From: Planoprotostelium fungivorum
Taxonomy: Eukaryota; Evosea; Variosea; Cavosteliida; Cavosteliaceae
DNA length: 64,000 bases
Reading direction: 5' to 3'
NCBI GenBank assembly: GCA_003024175.1
Contig: MDYQ01000250.1
Span: 1 to 64,000 of the forward strand
The translations under genes and the position numbers were made by a program. Every line of letters starts with the position of its first letter. Position 1 is the first letter of the stretch. Below, piece by piece: positions 35,101-47,500 of this stretch. Under the pieces are notes generated by a model. The model had not been told where the DNA came from. It ran no database searches and saw only the letters and a list, made by a program, of their open reading frames with translations.

Positions 35101-35880
35101 GTGGTTAACTCGAGGTGTCTGCTCTTCACTCACTCTCGATTTGAGTTCGTTCTTCTCTCTCTCTTCTGTTGCCTCTTCCATGCAACTCTTCCTCCAACTA
35201 CGGTAGAGATCCCAGGCAGCATGACCCTTCGTGGCATGTCTTCCGACGTGAGCCAGTGTTCGGTTCAGAGCCTCGGTGATGATGTCCTTGTCGTCGATCT
35301 CTGTGATGATGTAATTGGCGTAAGCCAACCACAGATCGACATCTGTGGGGGAGGTGAGATGAGATCACATGAGAAGATGGAGCTCACGATCGAAATCGTA
35401 CAAGGCCTTCTCGTATACTTTCATGACTGCTTTCTTCTCTTCCAGAGAAGAGGCGATGCTGCTTTCATCTTCGATCCATTGGAGTGATTGTTCTAACGAG
35501 ATGATTAGAAGAGAAGATGCAATCACAAATACCTTTTGGAAGAGGGAGTCTGGAAAATAGATCCTCTCGTGCAGTTCTCAAACGAGTGAACTCTCTGGCT
35601 TTACGTAATTCTTCGATGTATTCAGCGTGAAGTGTTATGTCTGAAGGATTGGCCTGATTGATCACATCAGACCGCCTGAATCGAAAGCAATGTAAAAGGT
35701 TATAGAATACAGACAACTTACCTGTACGCGTAATTCAATACGGTCAAGCTTTCCGTCGTCCACTGGCTCTTGTGCCTGATCATCATCTGAATCAGAGCTC
35801 GAGCTATCGTCGTCACTAGATGCGTCGATAGGATCGCTCTTTGGTTGTTCCTCTTCCATTCTATCTTCGTTATCTGACAT
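32173..35880 (-). CDS. SART3: SART3/Prp24-type U6 snRNP recycling factor
   Basis: Anneals U4 and U6 snRNAs after splicing. The start at 35880 is an acidic N-terminus (MSDNEDRMEEEQPK). HAT repeats span about 33570-35720 (AREFTRLRTAREDLFSRLP, DLWLAYANYIITEIDD, HAAWDLYRSWRKSCMEE, YPTYADLWIRYIDLVI, EKSRKIYEELLTKE, DPQTIWNHWLVRERLE). A Lys/Glu-rich nuclear segment (KKEKKEKKNKEEKERKKRK near 33330) follows. RRM1 has AFITGLPHAMKPEEVEQLF and GFGYIEFE. RRM2 has VFISQVHPS near 32730 and KGFAFVDFE near 32595. The C-terminus has LMLPKGK, then RPKLGLAAA and SNEDFRKFL, the conserved Lsm-binding box. Domain order and about 850 residues match SART3. The gene has roughly 15 short introns. Confidence 0.93.
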
Positions 35881-36215
35881 GACTCCGTTGATTGTGTGAC
35901 GATGCTGCAGCAGAAAAAGCTGGAAAAATGCATCCGTCGCCGTTGTAGATGACGCCGAAATAAAATCCACTTTTTCCGCGAGTTGTAGCTCAGTTGACGT
36001 CTATTGGCTTCATTATCAGGCTGAATGAGCGTTGTCATTCGATGATGATAATCTATCGGTGTACAATGCACTGAAGTTCGACCTCCACGAGCAACAATTC
36101 TCAAAGTATTGGAGGGATTATCACAAAATAGGAGAAGAGAAACTCATTCGTGTGTTGATTGTGTATATTGGTATTACAATCCAGCTTAACTTATTAAATA
36201 GTCATAGCGGTGGGT
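35881..36215. other. Gap upstream of SART3 with a short plus-strand frame
   Basis: 335 bases. The plus strand from 36032 encodes a protein-like stretch (DDDNLSVYNALKFDLHEQQF, then WRDYHKIGEEKLIRVLIVY) but has no ATG in frame and no clear splice acceptor. It could be a small gene or chance. The SART3 promoter should also lie here. Confidence 0.3.
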
Positions 36216-38713
36216 TTAAATCCATTTCCACCAGGAGCTGATACGACTTCTTGCGGTGACGTCGAGAGAGGCGGACTTCTCCCAACCTACTCCCCAGTCC
36301 AAATCGTTGCTCTTCTGACTCCAGCTGCCGGCGCTGATGTCTTTACCGGTCTTGTACTTGTTCATGGCGTCGACGACCTGATGGATCTATCAGTTTCCTT
36401 CCTCGTCACATTGAATTCACCTCTTCGGTATCCAGAGCTCTATCAAAGATGAGGAACTCGTCCAATTGAGCGGCGAGCTTGACTCCCACTCTGAGTCCGA
36501 CGGAGCTGTTGACACAAGCTGTGATGTTCTTGACGCCCTGGGAGATACCGTTGATGAACAGCTCCACGAAGCCATTCTCCACGGAAACAGCCAAGTGAGA
36601 CCACACTCCTGCGTTGACTTGGACAGTCCAAGAAGCACGAGAGTTTCCAGTAGATTCGAATGTGAAGATTCCAGCTTGTGCGTCGAAGCGTAGCTCCCAT
36701 CCAGCGGCGGCTCCGGCTTGTACCTTGGTGGTGGCAACGACGGAAGCCTGAGAAGAACTGCTCAGCTTGATCCAAGTCGAAAGAGAGAAGACGGCAGAGA
36801 GAGAGAAATCGGGCAGGGAGATGGAATCGGTGGCAGAGTGGTGGACGGCACGTCTGAGTATACCATCGATGAGAGTGCAGTTGCTGAGGAAAGAGCCGTG
36901 ACGTTTGTGGCCAGAATCGTCGTTACAAACGGTACGGTTCTTGATCTTATCAAAGGACCAGTACAACCAGGGGAAGCCACATCCGGTGCTCTTGGGAGGC
37001 GTGGGTGGCTTGGGACAGAAGTCACAAGGAGCCTTGGTGGGAAATACGGTGACGGGAGTCTGAGAGCGTGTGGCCTGAGTAGATCCAATGGATTTAGTGG
37101 AAGTGGTGGTGGCACAGCGGTTGTCACGGATGGAGACGATCTGCTGGAGAGATAGAGCCACGTTGAAGGCGACAAAGTCGTCGATGGAACCAGAGAATGA
37201 GCATTTGTTCTTGTCGCTGGCGATGTACAGCTTGGAGGACAGGGAGAGGGAGACACGAACGTTCTGAGAGGCAGCGGCGACACCGTTGACGTACAAGTTG
37301 ACCCTGCCAGAGACATCGGCAGTGAGAGCGAGGTGGAACCAAGCTTCAGCGGCCACCTTGACTTCCCAAGAGACAGATTGGAAGGCTGTGGAGAAGGTAA
37401 CTCTCTGAGTCTTGGGGCAGAAGGTCAAGTCCCATCCCTTCGTGGAGCTCCAGATACCAGTCTTGGTCGTGGCGATCTTCATGGTAGACTTGGCGTTGGC
37501 TGATACCTGAGAGAAAATTGAGAATCTGTCACAGTGATAACAAGTCTTCACCTTGACCCAAGTGGCGATGGTGAAGTTCAGGCCGAGCTTGTCAACGTTG
37601 TCGATTCGAATGCCTTGCAGACCGGCATTCAAATCGAAAGAGAGGGCAGCGCTGATGAAACCGAAGATGCTGAGGGGCTTTCCTACTACGATTCCGTTTC
37701 TTCCGTTACCAGAGTCATCCTTGATGGATCCTCCCACAGAGACTCCCAGATCAAAGGAGAAGTAGAAGAAGGGGATGGGAAGAGTGATACCGAAGCCGCT
37801 GCTGCAGCGGGTGGTGGTGAAGGGTGTGGATGTAACGACGGGAGGCACGTAAGAAGTGGTGCTGGGGGCTGTGACGGCCGAGCCGGTGGGTGCTTGCGAG
37901 ATCGTGGATGGTGCAGAGTCACACTGGCTGGAGACGTACAAGTAGAGAGCGGAGCAGGACTGAGAGTCGATGCTGACGTTGTACAAGTTGGAGCCTCCAG
38001 TGCCCACGTCACACTCGTACCAGACTAAACCTCCAGCGTGGCTGAGATAGTCACCCGAGATGCAAAAGTCGGTCACGGTTGTCTGTGCTTCAAAGTTGCA
38101 CTGAAGCTGTCCGTTGGCAGCGAGGTAGCAGGTCTGTCCTCTGTTGTCCACCATCTTTCCATCGGTGGTGAAGGTAAAGTTGACTGGGAAGGCTCCGGGG
38201 CCGTAGTTCAACCTCAATTGACCATCGTGGAGCTGACCGACGTGAACGAGCTCGAAGGTGCAGCCTGCGGCGCGATCGCAAGAGGTAGAGGTAGGCTGGG
38301 GGCAAGATTGAATGTCCTGAGGACTGCCAGAGATGCAGCAGTACTGGTCGGAGTTGTAGCACGCGTCACCACAGGCAGAGTAACCGGGTTGACAGACTTG
38401 AGTGGGGGGACAAGTGCGATCGGATCTGGAGGAGTACTGGAGAAGGTGAGGGAAGATCCTCCACGAGATGATGGAGACTCACCGTTCCGTTCGCATTGCA
38501 CTGGTAAGCGCATTCAGCGATGCAGACGTCATTGCAAGAGAAAGTGCCTGCACCACACAGTCTGGACTGTCCGTTGTAACGATCTGGCTGACAGTTGTAT
38601 TGCGTGGGCTCGTAGCAAGCGTTGACGTCAGGGCAGTAAGAGAAACCCTGCTCGCATTGCTGAGCGATGGTGGCTGTTAATACAAGGAGGAAGAAGAGTG
38701 TTCTTCTCATCAT
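36216..38713 (-). CDS. Secreted cysteine-rich protein with LamG-like domains
   Basis: Extracellular carbohydrate- or matrix-binding protein. The start at 38713 (MMRRTLFFLLVLTATIAQQ) is a signal peptide. Cysteine-rich modules follow (FSYCPDVNACYEPTQYNC; SACGDACYNSDQYCC), resembling fungal priA-type repeats. A beta-rich domain (GQLRLNYGPGAFPVNFTF; GLVWYECDVGTGGSNLYNV) comes next and recalls fungal cell-wall proteins. After a Thr/Ser/Pro linker, two concanavalin-like LamG domains occupy about 37100-37800 (PIPFFYFSFDLGVSVGG; GWDLTFCPKTQRVTF; SFSGSIDDFVAFNVAL) and 36400-37010 (FPWLYWSFDKIKNRTVC; ASWTVQVNAGVWSHLAVSV; LDEFLIFDRALDTEE). A last small exon ends SSWWKWI at 36216. The coding exon of over 1.8 kb is the longest here. 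Stage-specific wall or prey-binding use is plausible but unshown. Confidence 0.8.
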
Positions 38714-38861
38714 GGTGATGTCGTGGAGTGAAATAAAGTAGTACGTTGACGTAGCGGTGATAAATAGGATGCTGGTCGTGCGTCGCTGGGTTGGTCGAGT
38801 CGGTGTCGACTCTCGAATGATTTCTCAGCTCGTCTCACCGTCTGGGCGGCTCCCTTAACCT

Positions 38862-41518
38862 TTAGAGTCGCATAGAGGAGAGCTCCCTTCTCTGGATGAC
38901 CTTCTTAGGGGCAGAGATGAGAATTTCGTCCAAAGTGAAATGAATGGGAGGACGTTCTTCCTTGAGTGGGAAGAAGGCTCAGAACCGGAGTCGGGCTTGT
39001 CTTCATCGAGATAGACATCGGATGGCATGCACCATCATCTGGAGGAACAACATCTACATCGTCGGATGTCATCTGATTGGATGAAACGAGATGCACCATC
39101 AGCTTCCCTGTGAAGCGAGTCGACCTCTTCGAAACAAGTTCAACAAGGGTCATTTATACATCAAATCAATTTACTGGTGATGGACAGCCCCTTCATCCTC
39201 CCTATCGATCCCACTGTTGGGCTCGACTTGTGCCGTTGCGGTGCGAATGCATTCGAAGAGAGTGGTGACGTGCTCGCTGTGAGAACTCTCAGCTCATGTT
39301 CTAAAGACCATCATCATCCGATCTCCTCTCACCTCTCACAGAACATGCGACACACGATCTCGTCTTCGATGATGGAGAATTCGCAGTGCTGAGGGACGTG
39401 GTGCACGAGGAACACACTGCCTTTCCACATGTGTGACAGTGTCTCTGTGGATGATGAGATGTGCATCGCATGCAACGACGTCTCACCTTACGGTTGACTA
39501 CGGTGAATCCCTTCTCACAGATGGCACACACAGAAGTGTCCGACTGCCACACCGGTGCGACCTCACCCAATTCTAAAGTGAGTCAAATCGAATCTCTAAG
39601 GGTGAGAGACACAAACTCTCATCATGAAAGAGGACGGATGAGATGATCTCACTGTTCGCACGAGTCAACACTTGTAAGTGATTCATCCACGTCAGCTTCT
39701 CCTTTGCATCCGAGGCATACACCGTGAACGACTTCTCTTCTGTCGTGACCACCTACCTCCTTCAACTCTCGTTCACAAATTCTACTCACTTGAAATGCAT
39801 TCTTCATGCTGCTCGTGTCGGGCACATCTTCCACGAGGAGAGATCGAATGTCTATCCACCTCCTGAATTGGTAGGCTGAAGGTAAGATGAACGAATCTGA
39901 CTCAATGGTCGAGCTGGTGATGACCACAGACCTGTCGCTGTCAATCGATGGCGGGTTGTAGATCGTCACCTCCTCTTGTTGCTCATCTGTCGGACGGGAG
40001 AGATGGTGGCGTAGATGAGAGCGTCGGAGAATAAGAAGAACATCCTCTTCTTATTTGACTTGCGACATACCTTATGCAGGACACCTTCGTATACGTACAG
40101 TCTATCTTCGTTGGGTGTCATCTGATAAACGATTGAATAAGAAATTGATTATATGGTCGGAAGATTTTTCACCTTGAAGTTGGCCACGCTTTTCTCTATG
40201 GCATTCAGTTTCTTTGTATTCTCTCCTTCTTCTATGGATTGGATGTTGATCAGTTTGACTAGGTATTCGACCTGTAGAGGTGTCAGGCGTGGTACACTGG
40301 TGTCTTCATGATGACCTCCTTCAAGGCCTCCAGCAATTGAGAGTGGTCCGTGTGATCTTCAGCTGTAGCCGATAGAGATCTCTGTTACGAGTGAGTCCGG
40401 TAGAAATAGAATAAAACGAAATAAAATGACCTTGAGGAGTAATTCGTGTCGGACGATTCGCTGTACGGGCATGATGAGATGTGATGCAAAATCAACGATG
40501 GTCTCCGTCTTTAGACTGTTCATCCATTCGACTAATCCAGATCTCTCTTTGATGACTACCTGTCATCACGTGAGACTCTGATGGACGATGATGTGCCTGA
40601 TGTCCATACCAGGTGCCTCGTGGACTTGACCGAATTACGAATGTAATTCTCGTAGATCTTGAGCTCGGGTATCTGCCTTCTTCAACATCTCATCTCGATG
40701 ATCCGACGTGATGGAGGATCACCAATTTGAGCCACACGGGACCGATGTGAGAGTCTGCCTTCCATTCGAAAACGATCTTCCTCAAATCGTTCGTGAAGGT
40801 GACGGACAACTCGTAGAGGTCATCTATATTTCCAAATAAGATGGGGATGTCTTCCGATCGTAATGGTGTTCGTCCCATCTTGGCTTGGTCCAGCCATAAC
40901 TGTGAGATTCAGCGTGGAAGTGAACACGGTGCGTCACCCCAAGTTGATACAGAGAATTTCGATACGACCTGTCGCGATTAAGAGGTGTGGTGTGTAACTA
41001 TGGGACACCCACTTTTCGCTTGTGTATGTTTCGAAGGCGGCGAGAAATCTGTGCTTCTCCCTCTCCGAAGAAAGTGACTCCAGCTGTTCCATGTAAGTTG
41101 TCAAAGTTCAATTTTTGAGGTGTTGCTCACCATCTGATTCTTATAAGCAACGTCTTGTTGTACATCGGCCGATAATGTCGACGTCGATCCCCTTAGATTG
41201 AGGGAGGGTGAATTTGATACTGGTGTCCCTGTTGAACTGGAGGAAGAACGAACGAGTGATGGTGACGAGGTATCCACTTTCACATAAGTGAGAGGAAACC
41301 ATCCACAACCGTCTTTTGAGATGAGCCGACCTTATTAATTTTAACTTCTTGGAAGTGAAAATACGAAATGTATCACGCACCATACCCCCATCCTTCGTGA
41401 CGTCTCTGGAGTTCGAGTTCATTTCCTTTAGTCAATCCCAAGATGGTTGCAGATGTACTCGCGTAATCGGCAACAGCTGTGACTATACAGGGTAATTGTT
41501 CAGTATCTACAGAACCCA
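38862..41518 (-). CDS. SH3-DH-PH-FYVE Rho guanine nucleotide exchange factor
   Basis: Activates Rho-family GTPases, probably at endosomal or ruffling membranes. The start at 41518 (MGSVDTEQLPC) enters an SH3 domain: AVADYASTSATILGL, then ELELQRRHEGWGYG and, after an intron, GCGWFPLTYVKV (near 41280). A Ser/Thr linker precedes the DH domain, with YMEQLESLSSEREKHRFLAA (near 41040-41090) and LYELSVTFTNDLRK (near 40800). PH-like sequence (SIDSDRSVVITSS, then IDIRSLLVEDVPDTSSM) lies at 39800-39960. The FYVE finger has WQSDTSVCAICEKGF (near 39510-39550), RHCHTCGKAVCSSC (near 39430) and a final CVAC. The C-terminal tail is uncertain. I chose a stop at 38862 (ISAPKKVIQRRELSSMRL), though another frame would end at 38855. 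Numerous short introns. Confidence 0.78.
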
Positions 41519-41927
41519 TCTGATGCTGGATGTGTCCGATGATCCGCTGTGCGCTGTGTTCAGAAGACGAAAATGTCTTACTACACCTAGACTGCAATCC
41601 ATCTGCATTTAGTATTTATAAATAAATTATATTGTATTATTAGCAACGATAACGAACGTGAAGACATCCTATGAAGTCTGCAATTGAGTGACTATTATCC
41701 AACGTACAGAAGATGTTACAATAATTCTTTTGTTCATTTCTCATTTTTATAACATGTATGTATACCTTACAGAGACTGTTCTTCTTGTTGTCATTGAATC
41801 TCTGAGAATCATGCAATTCTAGGCAAGCTTGGGTTGTTGGCGCCAAAAGCCATCTACAACCAACTTTTTTTCCCGGAAATTGCAACACCGTTTCGGTTGA
41901 TCTCAGTCATAACCGCTTTCAAACAAC
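41519..41927. promoter_or_regulatory. Divergent promoter gap (RhoGEF / TRF-like)
   Basis: 409 bases. An AT-rich block with TTTATAAATAAATTATATTG at 41615-41634 lies next to the RhoGEF start. No RNA or convincing coding frame was seen (an 82-codon minus frame shows no domain). Confidence 0.45.
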
Positions 41928-44117
41928 ATGGAGGGAGATCCACTCATCCACGCTTGGATTCTTGAATACGCGATCTATAACAATTTGAACAGGCTCATAC
42001 AACGTGAGTAGCTCTTTCAATCTGGATTCTGATCGCCATTTTCAAGTATACGAAGAAGAGGACAACGAATGGCTAGAGAAGGTCGTCGAAAGTAGCAGTG
42101 CTTTCAAAGAAATATGGACGGTAACTCGTGTAATCAATGGATTGCAGTCACCAGACATCAATAGCGTGAGAAGGTTACGTTCTAACGAGCCCGCTCATTT
42201 TATACAGGATACTTTAGTCGATCTGATGGAATCCTTCGAGTCCGTCGTTCCCAAGACTTATGAGCAGGAGGCCAATCAGGAGATTCGATCTGGATTCAGA
42301 AGACAGGTATCATCATCTTCGCCGACAAAATCGAACCATCCATCTCATCGATATCAGATTGTGTTGCTTCAAATCACAAAGAAAAAACCCAGCGCTGCCA
42401 AATTCAAATCAGCCATCGCGAAATACTTGAAGGATGAAGACAAGGATGTCTTAGCCGAATTCAACAAAGTGAGAGTTGTGCGGCCATAGCCTCGCTGATG
42501 GAGACAGCTGCACAAGTCCATCAGCAAAGCAAATACCTCTTCGATGGATCGCATCATCAGAGACAGCACGATACTAGAGAAATACGACAGAGACTCCTTC
42601 ATCGACAAAGTGAAACAATTTCACCAGGAGTTTTTGAAGTGGGCCGGTGTTCCTTTCCTGGAGGTGATGAAATATTGACGAAATCCATCTCAAGAGAACA
42701 GAACGAGAGACACAAGATCAGCGATGAATCTGATGCTCAAGAAAATGTCCACGGTGCATCATCGCCGATGCGTGACAGTCAAGACACAGACGACATGAGA
42801 GATTTTGAGGAAGAGAGAAAGAAGATGGAGAAGGAGAAAGAGAGAGAAAGAAGGAAGGAGGAGCGAAAGAGAAAGAGAGACGAAGGAAAGAAGAGCCAAA
42901 AGTCCTCGAACGAAGAGAAGAGCAAGGAGAGAGAACAAGAAAAGGAGAAGAGTTCGAGAACGTCCACACCCCTTCAGAATGGAGGAAAGAGTGTCATCCG
43001 AGCGATGAAGGGCTCTCTCCTCACTCCAAAGAAGTCACCAGAAGACAGCGGCACGTCTTCTCTCGTGGGTGATCTCAAATCTGCCTCCCAGAATCTGCGA
43101 AAGGTGACATCATCACCCCACAACACGTCATCACCATCTCATTCGATCGTGTCATCACCATCTCATCTGATCGTGTCATCACCATCTCATCTGATCGTCT
43201 TTAGAACGTAGGAGCCGACCCCATCAACTCTGCGAAGAAGAGAGTCAATCGAGCTCTCGACCTCAAGTCCTCCTCCGAAGACGAAATCGAACACGACGTC
43301 GCACGAAACAACTCATCTCCTTCTCTGAATAGAGACAGCCCCGAACGGGAAGAAGGAAGAAAGAACACGGACATCAACTTCACCCCAGACTCTGAGGTGA
43401 AGAGAAAACTTTAAAAGACGTGGAAATCATTTTATTCAGGACGAAGAAGTGTCTGACGAAGACAAACCGAGAAAGAGTGAGTGAAGATTTGACTCGTTGT
43501 AGTGACACAGTACAGAGCTGAGGACACCCAAGCCACTACCGAAGACGTTCAGACAGTTCTCGGAGGAAGAAGACAGGAGGTGAAAGATGCATCTACAACG
43601 ATGTAGATGGCTGACGGGGTAGGTCTTGGGCCAATCTCAATATCAATTGTGAGCCAAGGAGGAAGAGGTTGAACAAGTGGACGGACGATGAGACAATGAA
43701 CCTCTATCTGGGTGACACATCTCATCATCATCCGTCTCATCATCCGTGTCCGTGCCATCACGAACCGATGTCTATGTCATCACCTCCTCATGCGATGCAG
43801 GTATCGCTCGTCACGGTGAATCTTGGGAGGAGATCAGGAAGTCGTTCCACTTCAATGACAAGAAGGGAACGACGCTGAGAGAAAAGTATAGAAACGAGGT
43901 CAAGTTCCACGAGAAAGAAGCCAAGATGAAGATTGAATGGGCAAAGTCTCGTGTCAAGTCTATGGAGCCTCTGACCCTGAAGAAGAAGAAAGAGAAGAAA
44001 GAGAAGGAGGAGGAAGAAGAGGAAGAAGAGGAGGAAGAAGAAGAGGAGGATGGAAAGGAAGAAGAAGAGGAGGATGGAAAGGAAGAAGAAGAAGATGCGT
44101 CAACTGATTCCTCGTAA
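41928..44117 (+). CDS. TRF-like telobox Myb protein
   Basis: Candidate double-stranded telomere-repeat binding protein. The ATG at 41928 begins MEGDPLIHAWILEYAIYNNL, a helical start reminiscent of the TRFH dimerisation domain. Further helices follow: ILLQITKK-like text near 42360, AKFKSAIAKYLKDEDKDVLA near 42400-42460, SFIDKVKQFHQEFLKWAG near 42600. A charged Lys/Arg/Glu linker (EERKKMEKEKERERRKEER near 42810) with possible nuclear signals precedes a single Myb repeat: LNKWTDDETMNLYL (near 43675), then, after an intron, GIARHGESWEEIRKSFHF and TTLREKYRN (near 43805-43895). The last motif resembles the telobox VDLKDKWRN. The end is a long Glu run. The telobox is an inference, and a general SANT/Myb protein is the alternative. 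Confidence 0.6.
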
Positions 44118-44558
44118 TGGGTTATAAAATGGACACGATGTCGATCAGCAGGATGAAATGATACTGTATGAGCGAACTCAGACTGGATATCTATAAGCAA
44201 CATCGAATGCCACTCTCAGGATTTAGACACAGGAACTCTGAATACTCGTCCCGAAGAACACTCTGAATCGTTCCCAATGTGGTGCTCATAGTGGGACAGG
44301 AATCTCAACCCTCATATATTCGATGTCTAATCGATCGGCCCTGAATATATCCATACAGCTGCTTCGATGTCAATCAGATACAGAGTTGGCCATTTGGTTT
44401 GAACTAGTCCCTCAGAACCACGCGAATGTACATGTATCTGACTATCTGAGCGTCTGAGAGAGAAATAAACAAACAAACATGGCTCTGGTGCCTCTGTCTG
44501 TGCGTTCAAACTTTTTTTTCATCGCATCATCACATCACACACCTCTGGCTGATGTCCA
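44118..44558. promoter_or_regulatory. Intergenic upstream of INTS1, no gene seen
   Basis: 441 bases. No domain-bearing frame on either strand. A TATA-like GAAATAAACAAACAAACATGG lies near 44461, about 100 bases before the INTS1 start. Confidence 0.4.
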
Positions 44559-47500
44559 ATGAATAACGGCGCGCCAGAAGGATCCTCTCTCAAGAAGCCC
44601 CCAGTGAAGAGATCTGCTTCTAACTCGGGTGAGTTTTCATTCACGATGAACTACGAACATGGAGGCGTAATAATGCTGTTTATCATCTCCAATAGTTATG
44701 TTCTTCGATCAGTCCGTCGTTCGATCTGACTCATACATTACAGGGGTACCGGCTTTAGAGAATCTCGTGGCTCTGGGAGGAAATCGACGACCCAAACCAC
44801 AGAACAGATCACAGATACCTCCCTTAGATAACGTCAAGGTGATCATACATCACATGCCATTCAATCATTAACGACAAATACTAGTATGAGAGACCCGGTT
44901 TGACTTCGAGCACGGACGAATTGAGTTCTTCCACGGGTGTTCCATTCGATCTGAACAGTTCTAATGCATCATTTCACAAGATGTCAGGTGAGATCTACTC
45001 TCATCGCGATCTCACGTCTAATCATCGACCAGCCCTCGATGAAGTCAACGCTGCGATTGAAGAATATTCGAAGAGCAGCAGCCGCCACCACCTTCTACGA
45101 GTGATTGACAATGATCTCCATCATCCACCCGTGACCTCTCACAGATCCTCCACAAGTATTTAGTCATGACGAGGACATCGAACACAGCCAACAACATAGA
45201 CATCGACCCCCAACAACAATATCCTGCAGCTCTCTTCTACATGTGCAAGAAGTGCCCGAATTTCTTCTCTGATCCAGAGACGGTCAACGTGAGCAAACTA
45301 CAACCCGCCAGTTCATCTGACCTCCACCAGAGCCTCTTAGATTTCATTCGAGAGACGACAAAGATACAGAACCAGATCGCACGCAGAAACAACATGACCA
45401 TCATCACCATCATCCACCTCTTCCTCTATTCACACAAGGACCTGAACGAATGGCCGCCCGAATTCATCAAGGTGAAATGAGAGGGAGATGTCAAGTGTGA
45501 CCTTCGTGCAGTTGTGGGTGGAAGATGCGATGACGGATCGCATCTGGGTCGATGATGAATCGGTGAGAGATTTCGTTCAGAATCTCATGACTGCATTTCC
45601 AATCGTGAGAGAGAAGAACCACAAACATCAACACGGAATCAAACAAGAGATGATGGAGTGAGTGTGACACACATGACATTTATTTCATTTTATTTCTTCT
45701 TCATGGAGATTGATCGAATCGTAGAGAGGGAGAACAAGAGAACGAAGAAGAATGGTTGGCGAGTCTCAATCAGGCTCATCAGCGTGAGATGATGGAAACG
45801 ATATTCTATGAAATTGAACGAGAGACAGACGTAGAGACACTCAATCGATACCAAAACGAGAGGAGCAGGGCCATGGCAAAAAACTTTGTCACAGAGTACA
45901 TCCGGCAGAATTCAGCACCGAACAACAATCTGCTCAGAGTCTTGAACGTTGCAGTGTCTTACAGAGAACCGAGGAGAGAGGCAGCCGAACACATAGAAGG
46001 TGACGCACGATGAAGAGAGAGAGACTGAAGAGAGCAGAGTGGCTGAACAGCACTCTCTTGATGAAACCTGCGAAGCAATTGCTGACATCCATCGCCCATC
46101 ACACGAGGGACTCCACTCCCGAAGATTATCAGACGATGATGAACGTTTTGAAACTGAAAGCGAAGTCGCTCTTGGCTTCGTTTCACACGCAAGTCATCTT
46201 GCAAGTCTTGAGGAATAATCCAGACTATCCCATCATGGGTGAGATCTCCTCTTCTTCGTCATCTCTTCCATACATGTTTTATCCTCTCTAACATTCGTAT
46301 CCTAAGAAGAGAGATTCTGATGATGAACAGCGTTGAGATATCTGGTTCAATCAGAGATCATCGCGGGAAAACCCATCAACGCGAGGCTCATTTCAGCCAT
46401 CTTCAAGATGCTACCCGGTCAGTACATCATCTCATCGTGACGCCATTGACACACATCAGGCAGCCCCGACGAACAGATATCACACATGTTCCTCGAGTTA
46501 TCCAACGAGAGCCCCACCGTAGCCAAGCCCGCCTTTCGTAAGATGTTACGATCACTCAGTATCCTCAACGTGTTCTTTTTCACATTTCGATCCTTCACTT
46601 CACATCAGATCAATCGGATGTCAACTATGGTAACATGGTGAAGGGTCTCATGAAAGAGGAACGACCCTCACACGTTCTCAATCTCGTGGACATGATCTGT
46701 TACATTCAGATCAGTGCCATGCCCTCTCCTCCCTCGAATACGGATCACAACCCCACCACCAACGAGCACACGAACACGATGCACTTTAGACAGTCCATCT
46801 CCATCATACAGGTCGATCTCTATCATCCATTCAAACTCACGAATTCAGACGGAATGTGCAAAGTGGTTCGTGGAGAAGATAGGACCTCTCTTTCTATCGG
46901 GAAGCCTGACTGTTCAAGTGTACAGCACCATGCTGAGGAAGATCTTGATGCTCGATTCACCCTCCTCTTACTTCTCCGCTGACTCATCGAACGATCCAGA
47001 GAAGGCAGCCTTCGTTCGATACTTCTCTTGTGTTCCGGTCACGCAGCAACTGCTACAGAGCATCATCGTGATGAACAAACTTTCATTTCCACTATCTGGT
47101 TCGGAGGTGAGTTCATGTGAATGAACGGAGAGGTGATGAGATAGGCACTGGACATCATGGAGAGTGTAGTGAAGAGAGCCGTACATTGTACAGAACACCC
47201 CGTGCACATCACATCTGATTCGATGTTGGTGGAGGGAATCATACAGCTCTCCGTTTATCCATCCAATCCTTCTATTCAGGTGAAAGCTCTACGCTGAATC
47301 ATATGTGATGCATCTCTATATCGTACATCACATCCTACGAAAGAGTTTATTCGATAGATATCGCGATGTATGATATATATATAAAATACGAGAATAGACA
47401 GAAGAGATTAAAAGAAACACAGGAAGACACCATGTGCGTCAGTCGATACTGCGTCTCCTCTTGGTTCTGGCAGGGCATTCGAATCTTACTCTTACTCTCT

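Noticed and set aside
35985-36015. TGTAGCTCAGT, a tRNA D-arm-like block
   Set aside because: No B box or acceptor partner within tRNA distance.
41640-41888. 82-codon minus frame in the RhoGEF/TRF gap
   Set aside because: No domain, and it lies in an AT-rich promoter region.
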